The notes under the pieces: model-generated
The model's database searches: none
What the model was told of the DNA's origin: nothing
What the model saw: the letters and a program-made list of their open reading frames with translations, nothing else
Shown: positions 10,301-20,515 of the stretch, piece after piece
Numbering within the stretch: the stretch's first letter is position 1
How the letters are laid out: every line of letters starts with the position of its first letter
Position numbers and translations under genes: made by a program
Assembly: GCA_947568835.1 (NCBI GenBank)
Contig: OX387608.1
Coordinates: 14,360,001-14,424,000, forward strand
DNA: 64,000 nt
Origin: Protonemura montana
Lineage: Eukaryota > Arthropoda > Insecta > Plecoptera > Nemouridae
Direction of reading: 5' to 3'

Positions 10301-13300
10301 TTGATTCTCTTTGACATCAGTGGGTAAAACGTGTCCGCATCTGGTTTACCATCCTCCCATCAAAGCTAGATAAAGATCATTATTATATTAATTATCTCCC
10401 ACTAATTTATCGACCCCATTTTGACCATACCACATGGTCCTTCGTCAAAAAGTGCGTCGTTGAAAAACAAAAATCAATCAATGAAACAGATCTATGACCG
10501 TGGTACCATCTACCATCCCTGAAATGACGTGCTTTATTTTGTTTTACAGATGGTTCAACTCAACTGGGTGTACATGATGTGCAAAATAATCGATCTCCTC
10601 GACACAGTCAGTATACTTTTTTTTAAAGTACACCGAAATACACCAACATGAATGATACGAATCCAAACATTGAAGTTATTTTATTTATTTATTTTGAATT
10701 ACAATTTGTACAGCTAATTCCTAGTTACAAATCAAGTTATTGTTAGTTAGAGTATCAACGGTGAATGTCTAAGTATTTTTTACTAATGCTAACCTCAACT
10801 ATTGATAAACATGTATCAATATTTTGAGTCGTTATTATTTGTTTGTAGAGGTTGTAACGTTCCCGCCATTTTGTGCGGTTAGTAACCTGTCCCTTCACCG
10901 AGGCAGGCAGGTAGATAGACGACCCTGAAGGGCTGCGACACCGAGAAGAGTCAGTTGACTTCGGTCCTTCAAGTTTATCACCGGTCGGCCGTAATAACAT
11001 CTCTTTTAATAAATCATTGTTTTCGTCCTAACTTTTGGCTTCGTTTCTCTATTCTGATAACCAAAACCTTACAAGGTTTGCTAAAAAGAACAGTCACAGA
11101 TTCAGATTGTGGCCACAAGCATCCCCTTCGTGTTGAAAGCTCTAGATCGTATAGCATTAGCACTGTGACTCTGACTACCTAATAGGCCAACGATCGATTA
11201 GAAAGAAATGGAGACTGTTTTTCTTCGTATTTTTTTTTGCAGGTACAATATTTAATCAACATACCTCTGTGCAGGTCTTCTTCGTGCTTCGCAAGAAAGA
11301 CAAACAGCTGTCCACTTTGCATCTGTATCACCACACCATCATGCCAATCTTTGCTTGGGTAGCCGCCAAATACCTGCCAGGTGAGACCACTGTTACAATC
11401 ACATATAAAAGGGCCAGCACGGCGACGGCTTTCACCAATTTCTTTGAATTTGTATGACATTTTTATTCATATTTCAACTTTGTGACCCCTCAAGTTTTCC
11501 GTTATTGTTAGTTTACTTGACTTCTGCACGATTGGTTGAGCTCTGTTTTCTTTTTCAATGAACATTTGCAAGTTTGTCCTCAAGTTTTGTTTTATTTTAT
11601 CGCCTTAACAAAATTGAAAACACGAGGAATTTTGTTAAGTAGCGACATTGGGTTTACAGGTTTACTCAAAGTCTCAGCGCTACTGTAACACGTTTTACTG
11701 AGCAAACGAGCTGATAACTGACGGTTATGGTAGCTGCCATCCGATGGCGCTCGCGGAAAAGCACAGTGAAATTAAATAATTACGAATTAAAATATAAAGC
11801 AATACGTATCAATCGTTGAGGGTAGAATCGTTAAAAATTATTGCAGCTTAAGCCAGTCTTAAATGCTATTAATCTGAGAGAAATAACAAAATACAAATCT
11901 AAAATCTCAACATACAGCGACTTTTACTTTTCGCGACTTCGATTTTCGTCGAAATTAGTATCTTAAAATTAGCACTAGGACTCTGACTGAACCTGCAAGT
12001 CAATGGGAGCGAGTCGAAGCCATGCCCCTATGTTCCCCTTCCTGAAGGTTACAGCGAACGGTTTGGCGTGTTGGAAACACCGGTTCTCATGAGATCACCG
12101 AAGTTAAGCAACACTGCGCTGGGTCAGGTATTGGATGGGTGACCATCATACACATGACCAGTTCTGTTCGGCAGAGAGGTTGGAGGGATGAAAGTTAGCA
12201 CAGTAACTTCATTTGCCTTGCTTATCAACCTCTCGACAGCATGAATTTGTAGAGGAATCCTGTTGTTCGAGTTGTACCGTCCTTCGGAAGGGACGTTAAA
12301 CCGGTGGTCCCCTTGGTGCTCTACGACAGGAGTAGGCTACGTGCCGGCGCCAGGTTTCCCCTCCTCCATTCTAGGCTAGGTTAGGTTCATCATCATTCTC
12401 ATCATCATCCACTCATTCACCGACGCCATTAGACCAGTGCCGCATGGTCAGATGTCAAAACAGTGCGTCGTTAAACACCACAAATAAAGAAATAACTGAG
12501 TTCCCTGCGGTGCTTCCCGTCCAACTACCTCATGACTTGCACTCTGTATTTCTCTTCCAGGAGGTTACAGCGTTTTCCCGGGGCTGGTGAACGCGTTCAT
12601 TCACGTAGTGATGTACGTGTACTACTTCTTGGCTGCTCTAGGACCCGAGTACCAGAAGTACATCTGGTGGAAGAAGTATTTGACGTCAATGCAGATGGTG
12701 AGCCCGCAAAATTCCATTCACCTTGGCCAAGATGCTCTGACTGCATTGACATTGAGACAAGATTCAGTAATGGAAGAAAGCTAACTAATGAATGTCCCGC
12801 TTGTCGTATGATTTTCTTACGTCTGCTACATACCAATTTAGTGGTAGGAGACAAGTGCATTTCACGTTTCGCAGCCGTGGAAGCGCCGGATTTAAGGCTC
12901 AACCACAATCACCTCCTTAAACAAAAGCTTTGCCACTTGGATTTTCGTAAGCCTCGCTTCAGCAAACAGAAGAACATATGAAACGTAGACATAACATAAG
13001 CGAACAGTTTGACAGCTCAACATTTTTGTTTACGGCAACTGTCTATAGAATGTCAGAAGGTACCAAATGGAAACACGCTAAAGCCATTTTTGCCATAATA
13101 ACATTATTACTTCTCTCACCGGCTGGACTACACATTTTTTTTTCTCTTAAAGTCAGAGCCAATTGGATTCACCTATTTGAAAAAAAAACGATCTAAAATC
13201 GGTTAGAAAACAAATCAGCTAGTTTCCGGCCTCCTTGAAGGCACCAACTTATCACCATGTTCTGAACGAACCACATTTAAGCATTATGCTATTTTAAATT

Positions 13301-13636
13301 TAAATTACTTTATTTTCACTGCTATGTTGATTTTAGATTAGCATTTAAGATTGTAGCGTATTTTTTTTAAATCATAGGTTCTATCTGTTGTGTGGTACTA
13401 TTGGGTAGTTCTACAATTGCTCACCTTAGCTACATAAGTCCTGTTTTTTTTTTGCCTTCCAGATCCAGTTCCTGTTGATAATCGCCCATCAGGTGCCCCA
13501 GCTGATCTACGAGTGTAACTACCCCCGGTCGTTCGTTTTGTTACAAACTTTTAACACACTGTTGCTGCTATACATGTTCGGAAGTCTCTACGCACGAACC
13601 TACATGCGTGACAACAAAGCGAACAAGGCTGGCTGA
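7386..13636 (+). CDS. ELOVL-family very-long-chain fatty acid elongase
   Basis: Seven coding exons: 7386-7455, 8339-8529, 10016-10096, 10550-10606, 11275-11380, 12561-12697, 13463-13636. Together 816 nt, 271 residues, all junctions in frame with GT donors and AG acceptors. The enzyme is the membrane condensing enzyme of the ER that adds malonyl-CoA to long acyl-CoA. Family signatures are all present: KIIDLLDT (126-133), the histidine box HLYHH (149-153), NAFIHVVMYVYY (179-190) and TxxQxxQ (210-216), with several hydrophobic segments as expected. Length is normal. The C-terminus, NKANKAG, lacks the usual dilysine ER-retention signal. Intron 1 holds a tRNA-like relic only after exon 2; introns 3 and 5 carry 5S-derived SINEs. 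Divergent from the acyl-CoA reductase. Paralog not assignable. Confidence 0.95.
8883..8958 (+). pseudogene. tRNA-like sequence, decayed
   Basis: GCCCGGATAGCTCAGTTAG with a good D arm (GCTC...GAGC), a T arm CCGGG/CCCGG with a 7-nt loop, and an acceptor stem that pairs at five or six of seven positions. The anticodon stem does not pair. It resembles a broken tRNA or the head of a tRNA-derived SINE; flanks contain AGCTAGAAT and its approximate inverse. It lies in intron 2 of the elongase. Confidence 0.4.
9794..9845. mobile_element. MITE-like element end, fragment
   Basis: TTTTTAGACTCATGTCTAC followed by an ACACTAGTTTTTGAAAA stretch: the outer part of the inverted-repeat arm seen at 17142. No opposite end is visible. 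In intron 2 of the elongase. Confidence 0.5.
10160..10475 (+). mobile_element. 5S-derived SINE, old degraded copy
   Basis: Retains GCTGGGTCAGGTA, TTCGACAGCATGGATT and GTGCGTCGTTGAA in family order but with many substitutions, so older than its neighbours. In intron 3 of the elongase. Confidence 0.6.
12053..12491 (+). mobile_element. 5S-derived SINE, near full length
   Basis: Well-preserved copy running from GCGAACGGTTTGGCG through ATCACCGAAGTTAAGCAACA to TCGTTAAACACCACAAAT. In intron 5 of the elongase, same strand as the gene, about 70 bp upstream of exon 6. Confidence 0.9.
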
Positions 13637-14355
13637 TCGAACTCTAGCTAAATAAGCACAGACTAGAGTGCGTTTTATCAGAGAGGTCACCGGCAACGAC
13701 TCTAGATAGTGATCAGGGGAGGCGGTTGTGACCACAAAACAATGACTTCTTCAATGAAGTTAAATTTAATTCCTATAAAGCTAGTGATGGCTACACCTTT
13801 CACATGTTCTCATATGGATAAGGGATATAAATTATTGGTTTCCTGTTAACACATACTTACTCTTTGGTCTGTTTAAGTGTTCTTTTAATCCCGTAGACGG
13901 TCCAAGCGGTCATAAATTAAACCATTGAAATAATTCCAGTATGCAAATGTGTCTTTGGTTGCGACTATTAAAAAGTTTGATGATTTAAAAAATGCAAACC
14001 GAGTATATATCTTAAACGTGGTTTAAAACAAATATATTTAAATAAAAAAAAGGTAACCATGAAAATTGAATTTCCCTTTGCACTGTTTGTTTTTAAATGT
14101 GTTTGCTATTAGATCTTGATCTTTAGGAATAGCTTTTATCATTCTGTGGTAGGCTACAAGCCATATTAATATCCCTGCATGTGATTGGTAACTGTTTGTA
14201 CATCCACATCAACTTCCTCAGAGACTGGCAATTCGATGGATTATGAAATCTTAGGAGGCCAGAAAGATAACCGCTCGTATTTTCTTGAGCTAGGGCCGGA
14301 GCCATAAAGTTATATAGTTATCACGATGGTAACAACCAGTGTTTTCTCTAAGCTG
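13637..14355 (+). other. 3' UTR and downstream flank of the elongase
   Basis: An AATAAA at 14041-14046, followed by an A run, is a good polyadenylation signal candidate and would give a 3' UTR of about 420 nt. No other feature is seen to 14355. Confidence 0.4.
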
Positions 14356-14990
14356 TAGCCGAACGGTTTTGCTTGTTGAAACACTAGTTCTCATGAGACC
14401 ACCACTGCGCTGGGTCTGGTATTGAATGGTTGACCATCATACACATGACCAGTTCTGTTCGGGAGAGAGGTTGGAGAGATGAAAGTTAAGCAACACTGCG
14501 CTGGGTCTGGTATTGAATGGTTCACCATCATACACATGACCAGTTCTGTTCGGGAGAGAGGTTGGAGAGATGAAAGTTAAGCAACACTGCGCTGGGTCAG
14601 GTATTGGATGGGTGACCATCATACACATGACCAGTTCTGTTCGGGAGAGAGGTTGGAGAGATGAAAGTTAAGCAACACTGCGCTGGGTCAGGTATTGGAT
14701 GGTTGACCATCATACACATGACCAGTTCTGTTCGGGAGAGAGGTTGGAGAGATGAAATTTAAGCAACACTGTGCTGGGTCCGATATTGAATGGTTGACCA
14801 TCATACACATGACCAGTTCTGTTCGGGAGAGAGGTTGGAGAGATGAAAGTTAAGCAACACTGCGCTGGGTCAGGTATTGGATGGGTGACCATCATATACA
14901 TGAACAGTTCTGCTTGGGATAGAGGTTGGAGGGATACAAGTTAGTACTGAAGCTTCATTCGCCTTGCTTATCCACCTCTCGACACAGTGG
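14356..14990 (+). mobile_element. 5S-derived SINE with 91-bp tandem expansion (plus)
   Basis: A degraded 5S head at 14356 is followed by about six repeats of a 91-bp unit, with GTTAAGCAACACTG starting at 14485, 14576, 14667, 14758 and 14849. The unit is the same SINE segment as in the array at 6481-7027, in the opposite orientation. The body stops at CCTCTCGACA, where the hAT-like element begins. Confidence 0.85.
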
Positions 14991-15756
14991 CGTAACTAGG
15001 TATCTCTGGGCCCGGGGGCAAGATTTTTCGTTTGGCCCCCATTTCCCCCCCCCCCCCCCATCCCCCTCCCCAACACTAAAGAAGGAGTCTGAAAAAAATT
15101 ACCAGTCTAATGTTTCTGTAATGCACACATTTGTATACGTTCACTTGCGAGTGCCGAAAAAGATACAAACAATAAGTATGGTTGCTAGAAATAAACAATA
15201 CTTTGCGATTAAGTAATTATTCGAGATCGCAGAAGGCGATCCAAGGTGAAAAATGACGTGTAGATGTTTCCAGACACGAATTAAATTTGCCCCGGGGGTA
15301 GATGCCCTTGATATTAACGGCTAATTGTAGTTTTTCTGTCAGCAAATAGCCAACACGGTTGGCAATGTGCGTCATCATGTGTAGGTGAATAGCCAAGCCC
15401 CGTTTTATATTTGGTTTCATAGTAGCTAGCAGAAAATCTTCGTTTTGACTCAGTTCAAGTAGGAGAAGACAACGAAGTACGACACAAGCCCTTGTCAACA
15501 AGGAAATATTTCGTACGGGCAACAACGATGTCCGGGTCATGCTAGCGAGGAGTTGGATTATTCATTATTTCTTCGTGTCGGGAAATTTGGGCAGTTCTGA
15601 CATGACGACAACCCAAATATTTCAGTCTCATTCGCGTTCTGAGACAACTGAAAGATAGCGTTATCAAACTTAATATGCAGTGATATTCACATCAAAGTGA
15701 CAACTGATTGAGAAAGTATGATAGATTTAAGATCCAAGGGACCGCATACTAAACAA
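14990..15756 (-). mobile_element. hAT-like non-autonomous element, copy 1
   Basis: The outer end reads CAGTGGCGTAACTAGG, a terminus style common in hAT elements, followed by a GGGCCCGGGGGCAAG block and a C run at about 15043-15059. The region to 15756 matches 33688-34433 in reverse orientation. A 107-codon frame at 15217-15540 (minus) aligns with a frame in copy 2, sharing GLAIHLH and NRVGYLLTE. I do not recognise that peptide. Target-site duplication not verified. Confidence 0.6.
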
Positions 15757-16245
15757 TCAATCTAAGCTGTGCACCTGTGCGTGATCACACAGCTCCTTCA
15801 AATGGAGCATTGCTAGTGTTTGCAATGCTGTAGCCATTCTTTGCGCTACAGACTCTTGGGCTTGGGCTTGGACTTCAATTTTTGAGACGGTATTAGTGTT
15901 CTTAATAATAAAATACCCCGCGCATTGCTAGCGTTTGCAATTTAAATAAGATTTGAAGTCAAAAAAATCATGAAACACATTTTATTGATGAATTCAATGG
16001 CGGGATTTGAAAAAAAACGAGTTTGCACAAGAAATGTATCCCCAAGATTGTTATTTCCTTATGCGAGATCATATATTTGATGATTTATAAGTAATACAGA
16101 CATTTTAATAACTTCATTTGGGCAAAAACAATAGGCGTCGGTCTAAATACCGTTAGGTGGGACAAAACTATTTTAATTTCCCTTCAAAGTTGCACAGCCA
16201 TTGCGTTCATAACCATCTGAAAATTAGGGGTACGTAATTATAACA
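15757..16245 (+). repeat. Intergenic with a tRNA-repeat tail
   Basis: At about 15868-15957 lies the tail of the tRNA-derived family: CAATTTTTGAGACGG, AATAATAAAATACCCCGCGC, GCGTTTGCAATTTAAAT. Its tRNA head is missing. The rest has no recognised feature. Confidence 0.5.
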
Positions 16246-16346
16246 AAAACTATTTGAAATGGGTTTTGAATGCTAAGTAAAGTACAACCAAATTTCCCGA
16301 CGTTTCGTAACATATACTAATTCAACTAGACATGAGTCTAAAAACT
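16246..16346. mobile_element. MITE-like inverted-repeat element, copy 2
   Basis: AACTATTTGAAATGGGTTTT at 16249 on the left and the terminus AGACATGAGTCTAAAAAC at the right. The middle is short and both arms are incomplete. Confidence 0.55.
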
Positions 16347-17141
16347 ATGAGTCTAAAGAACATAATATTGGTGAAATCCCCTGAAAATCTGGAAATACAG
16401 TCTGCACTAGACTTTGAAATCGACTTGGATCGCTTTGCAGATCCTGCCCCTGGGTGTTTCTATAGCTGGAAGAGGGAAATGTCTGTGATGTACATTATGC
16501 TCATGTATGGATCGGATGTGGAGCATGAAATGATGTAAATGTTAAACGAAAGTACCAGTCAATAATAACAATGTAATAACATTATAATATATTTATATAT
16601 ATCTATATAATTTTTTTTATTATTATTTTGATTGACAAGGAATACATTTTTAATAGTTTGTCCATTTTTTCCACAAAGCCATAAGTCAAAGCCATCTATG
16701 AGTTTGATTATATAATTTAATAACAACAATAGTAATATTAATAATAATAACAATAATAATAACAGTAATAATAATAATAATAATAATAATAATGCCGGTC
16801 AATTTACAAATGTTCAACCATTATGTTCCATAAAAATATATTGTATGCATAAATAAAATAAAATAATATAATTATTTATTTGTATATAGGTATATATATA
16901 TATTTTTTTTATGTACCTGTTTAGCAAACTGGTAGAAAATAATTAAATTTAGGCATGAAACTTGATTATGCCAAATAATTGATTACTACTTCAAGCTCCG
17001 TTTCACTCACTAACTTCTTCAGCCTGGTAAGATGAAGTGACAACAAGAATAACAATAAAATAACAAATTAAATATAATACGGTATATGACTTGAATATAA
17101 ATAGTTCGTAAATTTCAAAAACAAGATGTCTAGCTGATTGT
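16347..17141. other. AT-rich spacer with microsatellite
   Basis: Strongly AT-rich. AAT/ATA trinucleotide runs at about 16735-16792 and TA-rich stretches near 16590-16620 and 16860-16910. A 68-codon frame at 16332-16538 begins inside the MITE end and is not convincing. Confidence 0.5.
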
Positions 17142-17309
17142 TTTTAGACTCATGTCTACTTGATTCATTCTTAGCACTAGTTTTAACAAAAACTATTTGA
17201 AATGGGTTTTGAATGCTAAGTAAAGTACATGAATTTGGTTCTTAATTTAGAATTTAGTTATTATAAATTTATTTGTCCTTTACTCATTCAAAACCCATTT
17301 CAAATAGTC
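17142..17309. mobile_element. MITE-like inverted-repeat element, copy 3
   Basis: Full left arm of about 88 bp: TTTTTAGACTCATGTCTAC, then TTAGCACTAGTTTTAA, then AACTATTTGAAATGGGTTTT. The right arm (17277-17309) is truncated after CCATTTCAAATAG. It ends three bases before the stop codon of the DUF6119-like gene. Confidence 0.7.
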
Positions 17310-17312
17310 TAA

Positions 17313-19391
17313 CTAATTTTGCGCTACAGGAATGAAAGTAACTTTGAACTGAAACGAACACTTGAGAACAACGCTCATTGTTTGGTAGATTGCTACCACT
17401 TTGTTATCTATAAGATAATTATCAGGCTGTGCGTTTGTGATTATCGCCAGCACGAAGGTGATTTTTTTCCTTTCATTTCGTTTAAGTAACCCTTTCGTGT
17501 GGTTTGTGAAAACCTTGTTCTCTTCTAGTTGGTACAATAAACTTTCTAATGTGGTTCTCATCGTGTTTAATTTCGTATCGTCATTGGAACGTGCATCCCT
17601 TGGAGTGGACAAATAGTCGAACACGAAGTCAAGCCACTGGTACAATGCGTCATCATACGCGCTCATTTCTTTATAGGCATCATTCGACTCTCCCAATCTA
17701 ACAACTTTATCTCGGATCTTTCGAATTTTTTGATGTCTTAACGAATTCAGTGTTTCCGTGATATTGTTTTGAAACTTAATAATTCCTCCATTAAATTTCT
17801 TCTGAAAGAATGAGCATTTTTCGGTTTGTAGGTTTACATATTCTGTGTACTGTAGCTTGATAAAGGATTTTGTCAAGCAGCTGATAGACGCGCTCCTATC
17901 TAAGTTGTCCGACATAAAATTTGCGGACCTGATTATTTGCTGACAATGGTGGTCTAGGTCTGTTGCTTGCCCTCTCTTTACATGGATGAGATAAGAACGG
18001 CCTTCATTTATTTTAAGTAGTATATCTGCTAGCTCGAACTTGTTGCGCGAGCTCACTTCTACATTTATCTTGTCCAAAAGGATAGCTTTCAATATGAACT
18101 TAGCATTTTGTGCTGACTTCATATTCTCTACTGCGGATATATTGTATGCGTCTTCTGGCTGCCTCAACCCCGCTGCTGGCGATAAGAATAGATCTTTACT
18201 GTTGATTTTCTGGGCCATTATTTCTTTCTTTTTCCTTGAAATCATACTTCGGGGCATCTCATACCACTTTCCGGCGTCCTTTCGATAAAATGTCTCACCG
18301 TAATTAATGCAGGATACACTGATCAGGTTTGTAAGCTCATACTTTTCACCTCCTATTCGCACCTTAGCCGTAGATTTTCCTTTCGTCATTTTGATTAGAA
18401 AATTTTCTTTCTCTTTTATTTGATCTTTACGAGGGACTCTGTAAAGGATGGGCCAAAAATTTTCGCCCGTTACGATAATACCGTCATTTACATATTGTTG
18501 CCAAGATTGGTCCAAATTTAAATCAAGCGCGGTTGCAATTTGGCTACTTGAGTCTAAAGAAGGTTCAAAAAATGACTCAAAATCTTGTAAAACTGTGTCT
18601 TCTTTATAAATTTTATAAAATTTATATGCTTGATCTCGAAGGTCCTTGATGTAATCCTTTTTCAATTGCGATCGATTTGCTGGTAACTTGAAATTGAATT
18701 TGATTTTATTACCTCCGTGGACAAGCTGTGTGTTTATGTCCTTTTTCGGCAAGATACGCAGCCCTTCCAGACTCCCTGTAGCCTCCTTGAGCGCCTCATA
18801 GAAAGTACCTAATTTTTTTAGTGCGCTGGTAGAGTGTGTGACGTTATCATTGCGGTACATGGTCATATCAATCGATTTAATCGTCTCTAATGGTATTCCC
18901 TCTTTCTTATCAGACATTCCTGCCGACACCATCGTCTTAACCCCAAAATCTTTAACAATGGCAGCATCATTAATCATACCGAACCAATTTCCGAAAAGAT
19001 AAGCAAGCGCTAAATCCGGATTACCTTCTAAAGTAAATAAAAGGGCTGATGCAGAATACTGTGGGGCGTCACTTGCACGAATTTCCTGCTGCCATTTCTT
19101 GTGTGAGTCGGCCAGAAAAAACTTCAAGAGTCTTTCAGGCTCCCATGATTCTGGCTGCTTCTTGAAATATGCTATAACTTCATATTGGTCTTCAGAGAAT
19201 TTCTTATATTGTAAATTTTCGCTGTTACGCAGCGAGTATTTAACAAACAGCTTATAGTTGGAGTATTTTTGATTACAGGCTTGTTGTTTAAGCTGTCCTT
19301 TGTCCAAGAGAGCTAGGACGAATTGTCTTGTCAATACGTCATCTTTTTTCATCCTTTTGGATGACTGCTGACCGGGCTCTTCTGTCTCCAT
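17313..19391 (-). CDS. TIGR04141/DUF6119-like protein, putative nuclease-fold, intronless
   Basis: A single uninterrupted frame of 692 codons, unlike every other gene here. I start it at METEEPG (19391), because just upstream on minus lies CCTTGTTCCAG|GA, a good 3' splice site, so the extra 34 in-frame residues up to 19493 are probably intron. The order of blocks recalls the bacterial 'sporadically distributed protein' family (TIGR04141, DUF6119): an N-terminal part with LALAYLFGNWFG, then DFGVKTMV and IKSIDMTMYRN, later FELADIL (Asp456) and LIHVKRG (His470, Lys472) followed by a DLDHHCQQIIRSA helix. The Asp...His-x-Lys spacing is reminiscent of a PD-(D/E)XK core, which is inference. The C-terminus is Lys/Arg-rich. 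It lies between inverted copies of one transposon end (17142 and 21494), suggesting mobile cargo or a transferred gene. Family call is from memory of the pattern. Confidence 0.65.
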   Translation of the reverse strand: METEEPGQQSSKRMKKDDVLTRQFVLALLDKGQLKQQACNQKYSNYKLFVKYSLRNSENLQYKKFSEDQYEVIAYFKKQPESWEPERLLKFFLADSHKKWQQEIRASDAPQYSASALLFTLEGNPDLALAYLFGNWFGMINDAAIVKDFGVKTMVSAGMSDKKEGIPLETIKSIDMTMYRNDNVTHSTSALKKLGTFYEALKEATGSLEGLRILPKKDINTQLVHGGNKIKFNFKLPANRSQLKKDYIKDLRDQAYKFYKIYKEDTVLQDFESFFEPSLDSSSQIATALDLNLDQSWQQYVNDGIIVTGENFWPILYRVPRKDQIKEKENFLIKMTKGKSTAKVRIGGEKYELTNLISVSCINYGETFYRKDAGKWYEMPRSMISRKKKEIMAQKINSKDLFLSPAAGLRQPEDAYNISAVENMKSAQNAKFILKAILLDKINVEVSSRNKFELADILLKINEGRSYLIHVKRGQATDLDHHCQQIIRSANFMSDNLDRSASISCLTKSFIKLQYTEYVNLQTEKCSFFQKKFNGGIIKFQNNITETLNSLRHQKIRKIRDKVVRLGESNDAYKEMSAYDDALYQWLDFVFDYLSTPRDARSNDDTKLNTMRTTLESLLYQLEENKVFTNHTKGLLKRNERKKITFVLAIITNAQPDNYLIDNKVVAIYQTMSVVLKCSFQFKVTFIPVAQN

Positions 19392-19395
19392 TCCT

Positions 19396-20319
19396 GGAAC
19401 AAGGCAAACAGGCATGTGACCGAAAAAAATTGTTAGGCTGTAGGATATCAGCTCAAAATTCCAAGAATTACGCAAGTAAGGGGAAAGAACCATAACCTCT
19501 TGAAAATCCGTCTCAGATTCGAAAAACTCGTCAAATTAGTATTTGCCCTTCTCACGTGATTGCAGTAAGCGCAGGTAAAGTTTATTGATATTTTTCTTTT
19601 TCCTGATTAAATAATAAAATTATTGTGGTCAAAATCAAGAAACAGACAATTTACTTTATCTCGTACCTTGTTCCGATCTTGGTTAAATATGAGATTTTTT
19701 TTGCAATCATTTTGACAAGTGGCAAAAAACAACATTTTCGAACTGTGTAATTTTTTATCGGCAACTAACTTGATACTAATTTGCTATAAAACTTTAATCA
19801 CACTGCCAGGAAACATCTAAAAAAATAACAAGTCTGAAATCCCTGGGGGATCCTTCTAGTTATCGACAGAAACAGCTATAGGGTAGTTTTGTACAGGGGT
19901 GATTTTCATATCAAATGGGAAATGTCACACCCTCCCTGTCATGCCCACACTCTTGGATGGTATATCCCGGATGTGTGCCTTCATCCTAGAGTACTAGAGT
20001 CCTAGAGTACTTACTACCTAAAGTAGGTTTAGGTCCTCAATGATTGATTTCGACTTTCAGAATATGTCGATGAAAAATTCAAATTGAGTGCACGCGATGT
20101 AATTAGGTGTCCTCGTGAGTGGATTATATTCAGGCGTATCATCATCTAATTAATATATAAAACTGAAACGGAGTCAAATTCAAATTGAGTCAACGTCAAA
20201 TTGGAGTTATTCGAGTTTGACAGGTTGTGACGTGATATAGCGTCACTAGAATCAGAGTGACTGTGAGTATTCACAGCCTCTTGGTTCTACTCCTTGGAGA
20301 ACTGTCATTCTCATCATTT
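19396..20319. other. Upstream of the DUF6119-like gene
   Basis: AT-rich. It may hold a 5' UTR intron of the gene on minus. No other coding sequence or repeat seen. Confidence 0.3.
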
Positions 20320-20515
20320 ACACTAAAATCATCCCAAAAAGCCAGTGTCCAAGTAGCTCAATGGTTTAGAGCAACAACCGCGATAGGTGGAGATCGGGGT
20401 TTAGAGTCCGCGTTTGGGCATCAATTTTTGAGACGGTTATATTGTTCATAATAATAAAATACCCCGCACATTGCACTAGCGTTTGCAATTTAATTAAGAT
20501 TTCATCTTAGTATTT
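20320..20515 (+). mobile_element. tRNA-derived repeat, near full length
   Basis: Begins ACACTAAAATCATCCCAAAA, then GTCCAAGTAGCTCAATGG (A box) and a damaged B box GGGGTTTAGAGTCCGCG, then the tail with CAATTTTTGAGACGG, AATAATAAAATACCCCGC and GCGTTTGCAATTTAAT. The tRNA-like head folds with paired acceptor and D arms. Confidence 0.7.

Noticed and set aside
12532-12981. 149-codon plus-strand frame
   Set aside because: Overlaps elongase exon 6 in another frame and runs on into the intron; the elongase frame has the family motifs.
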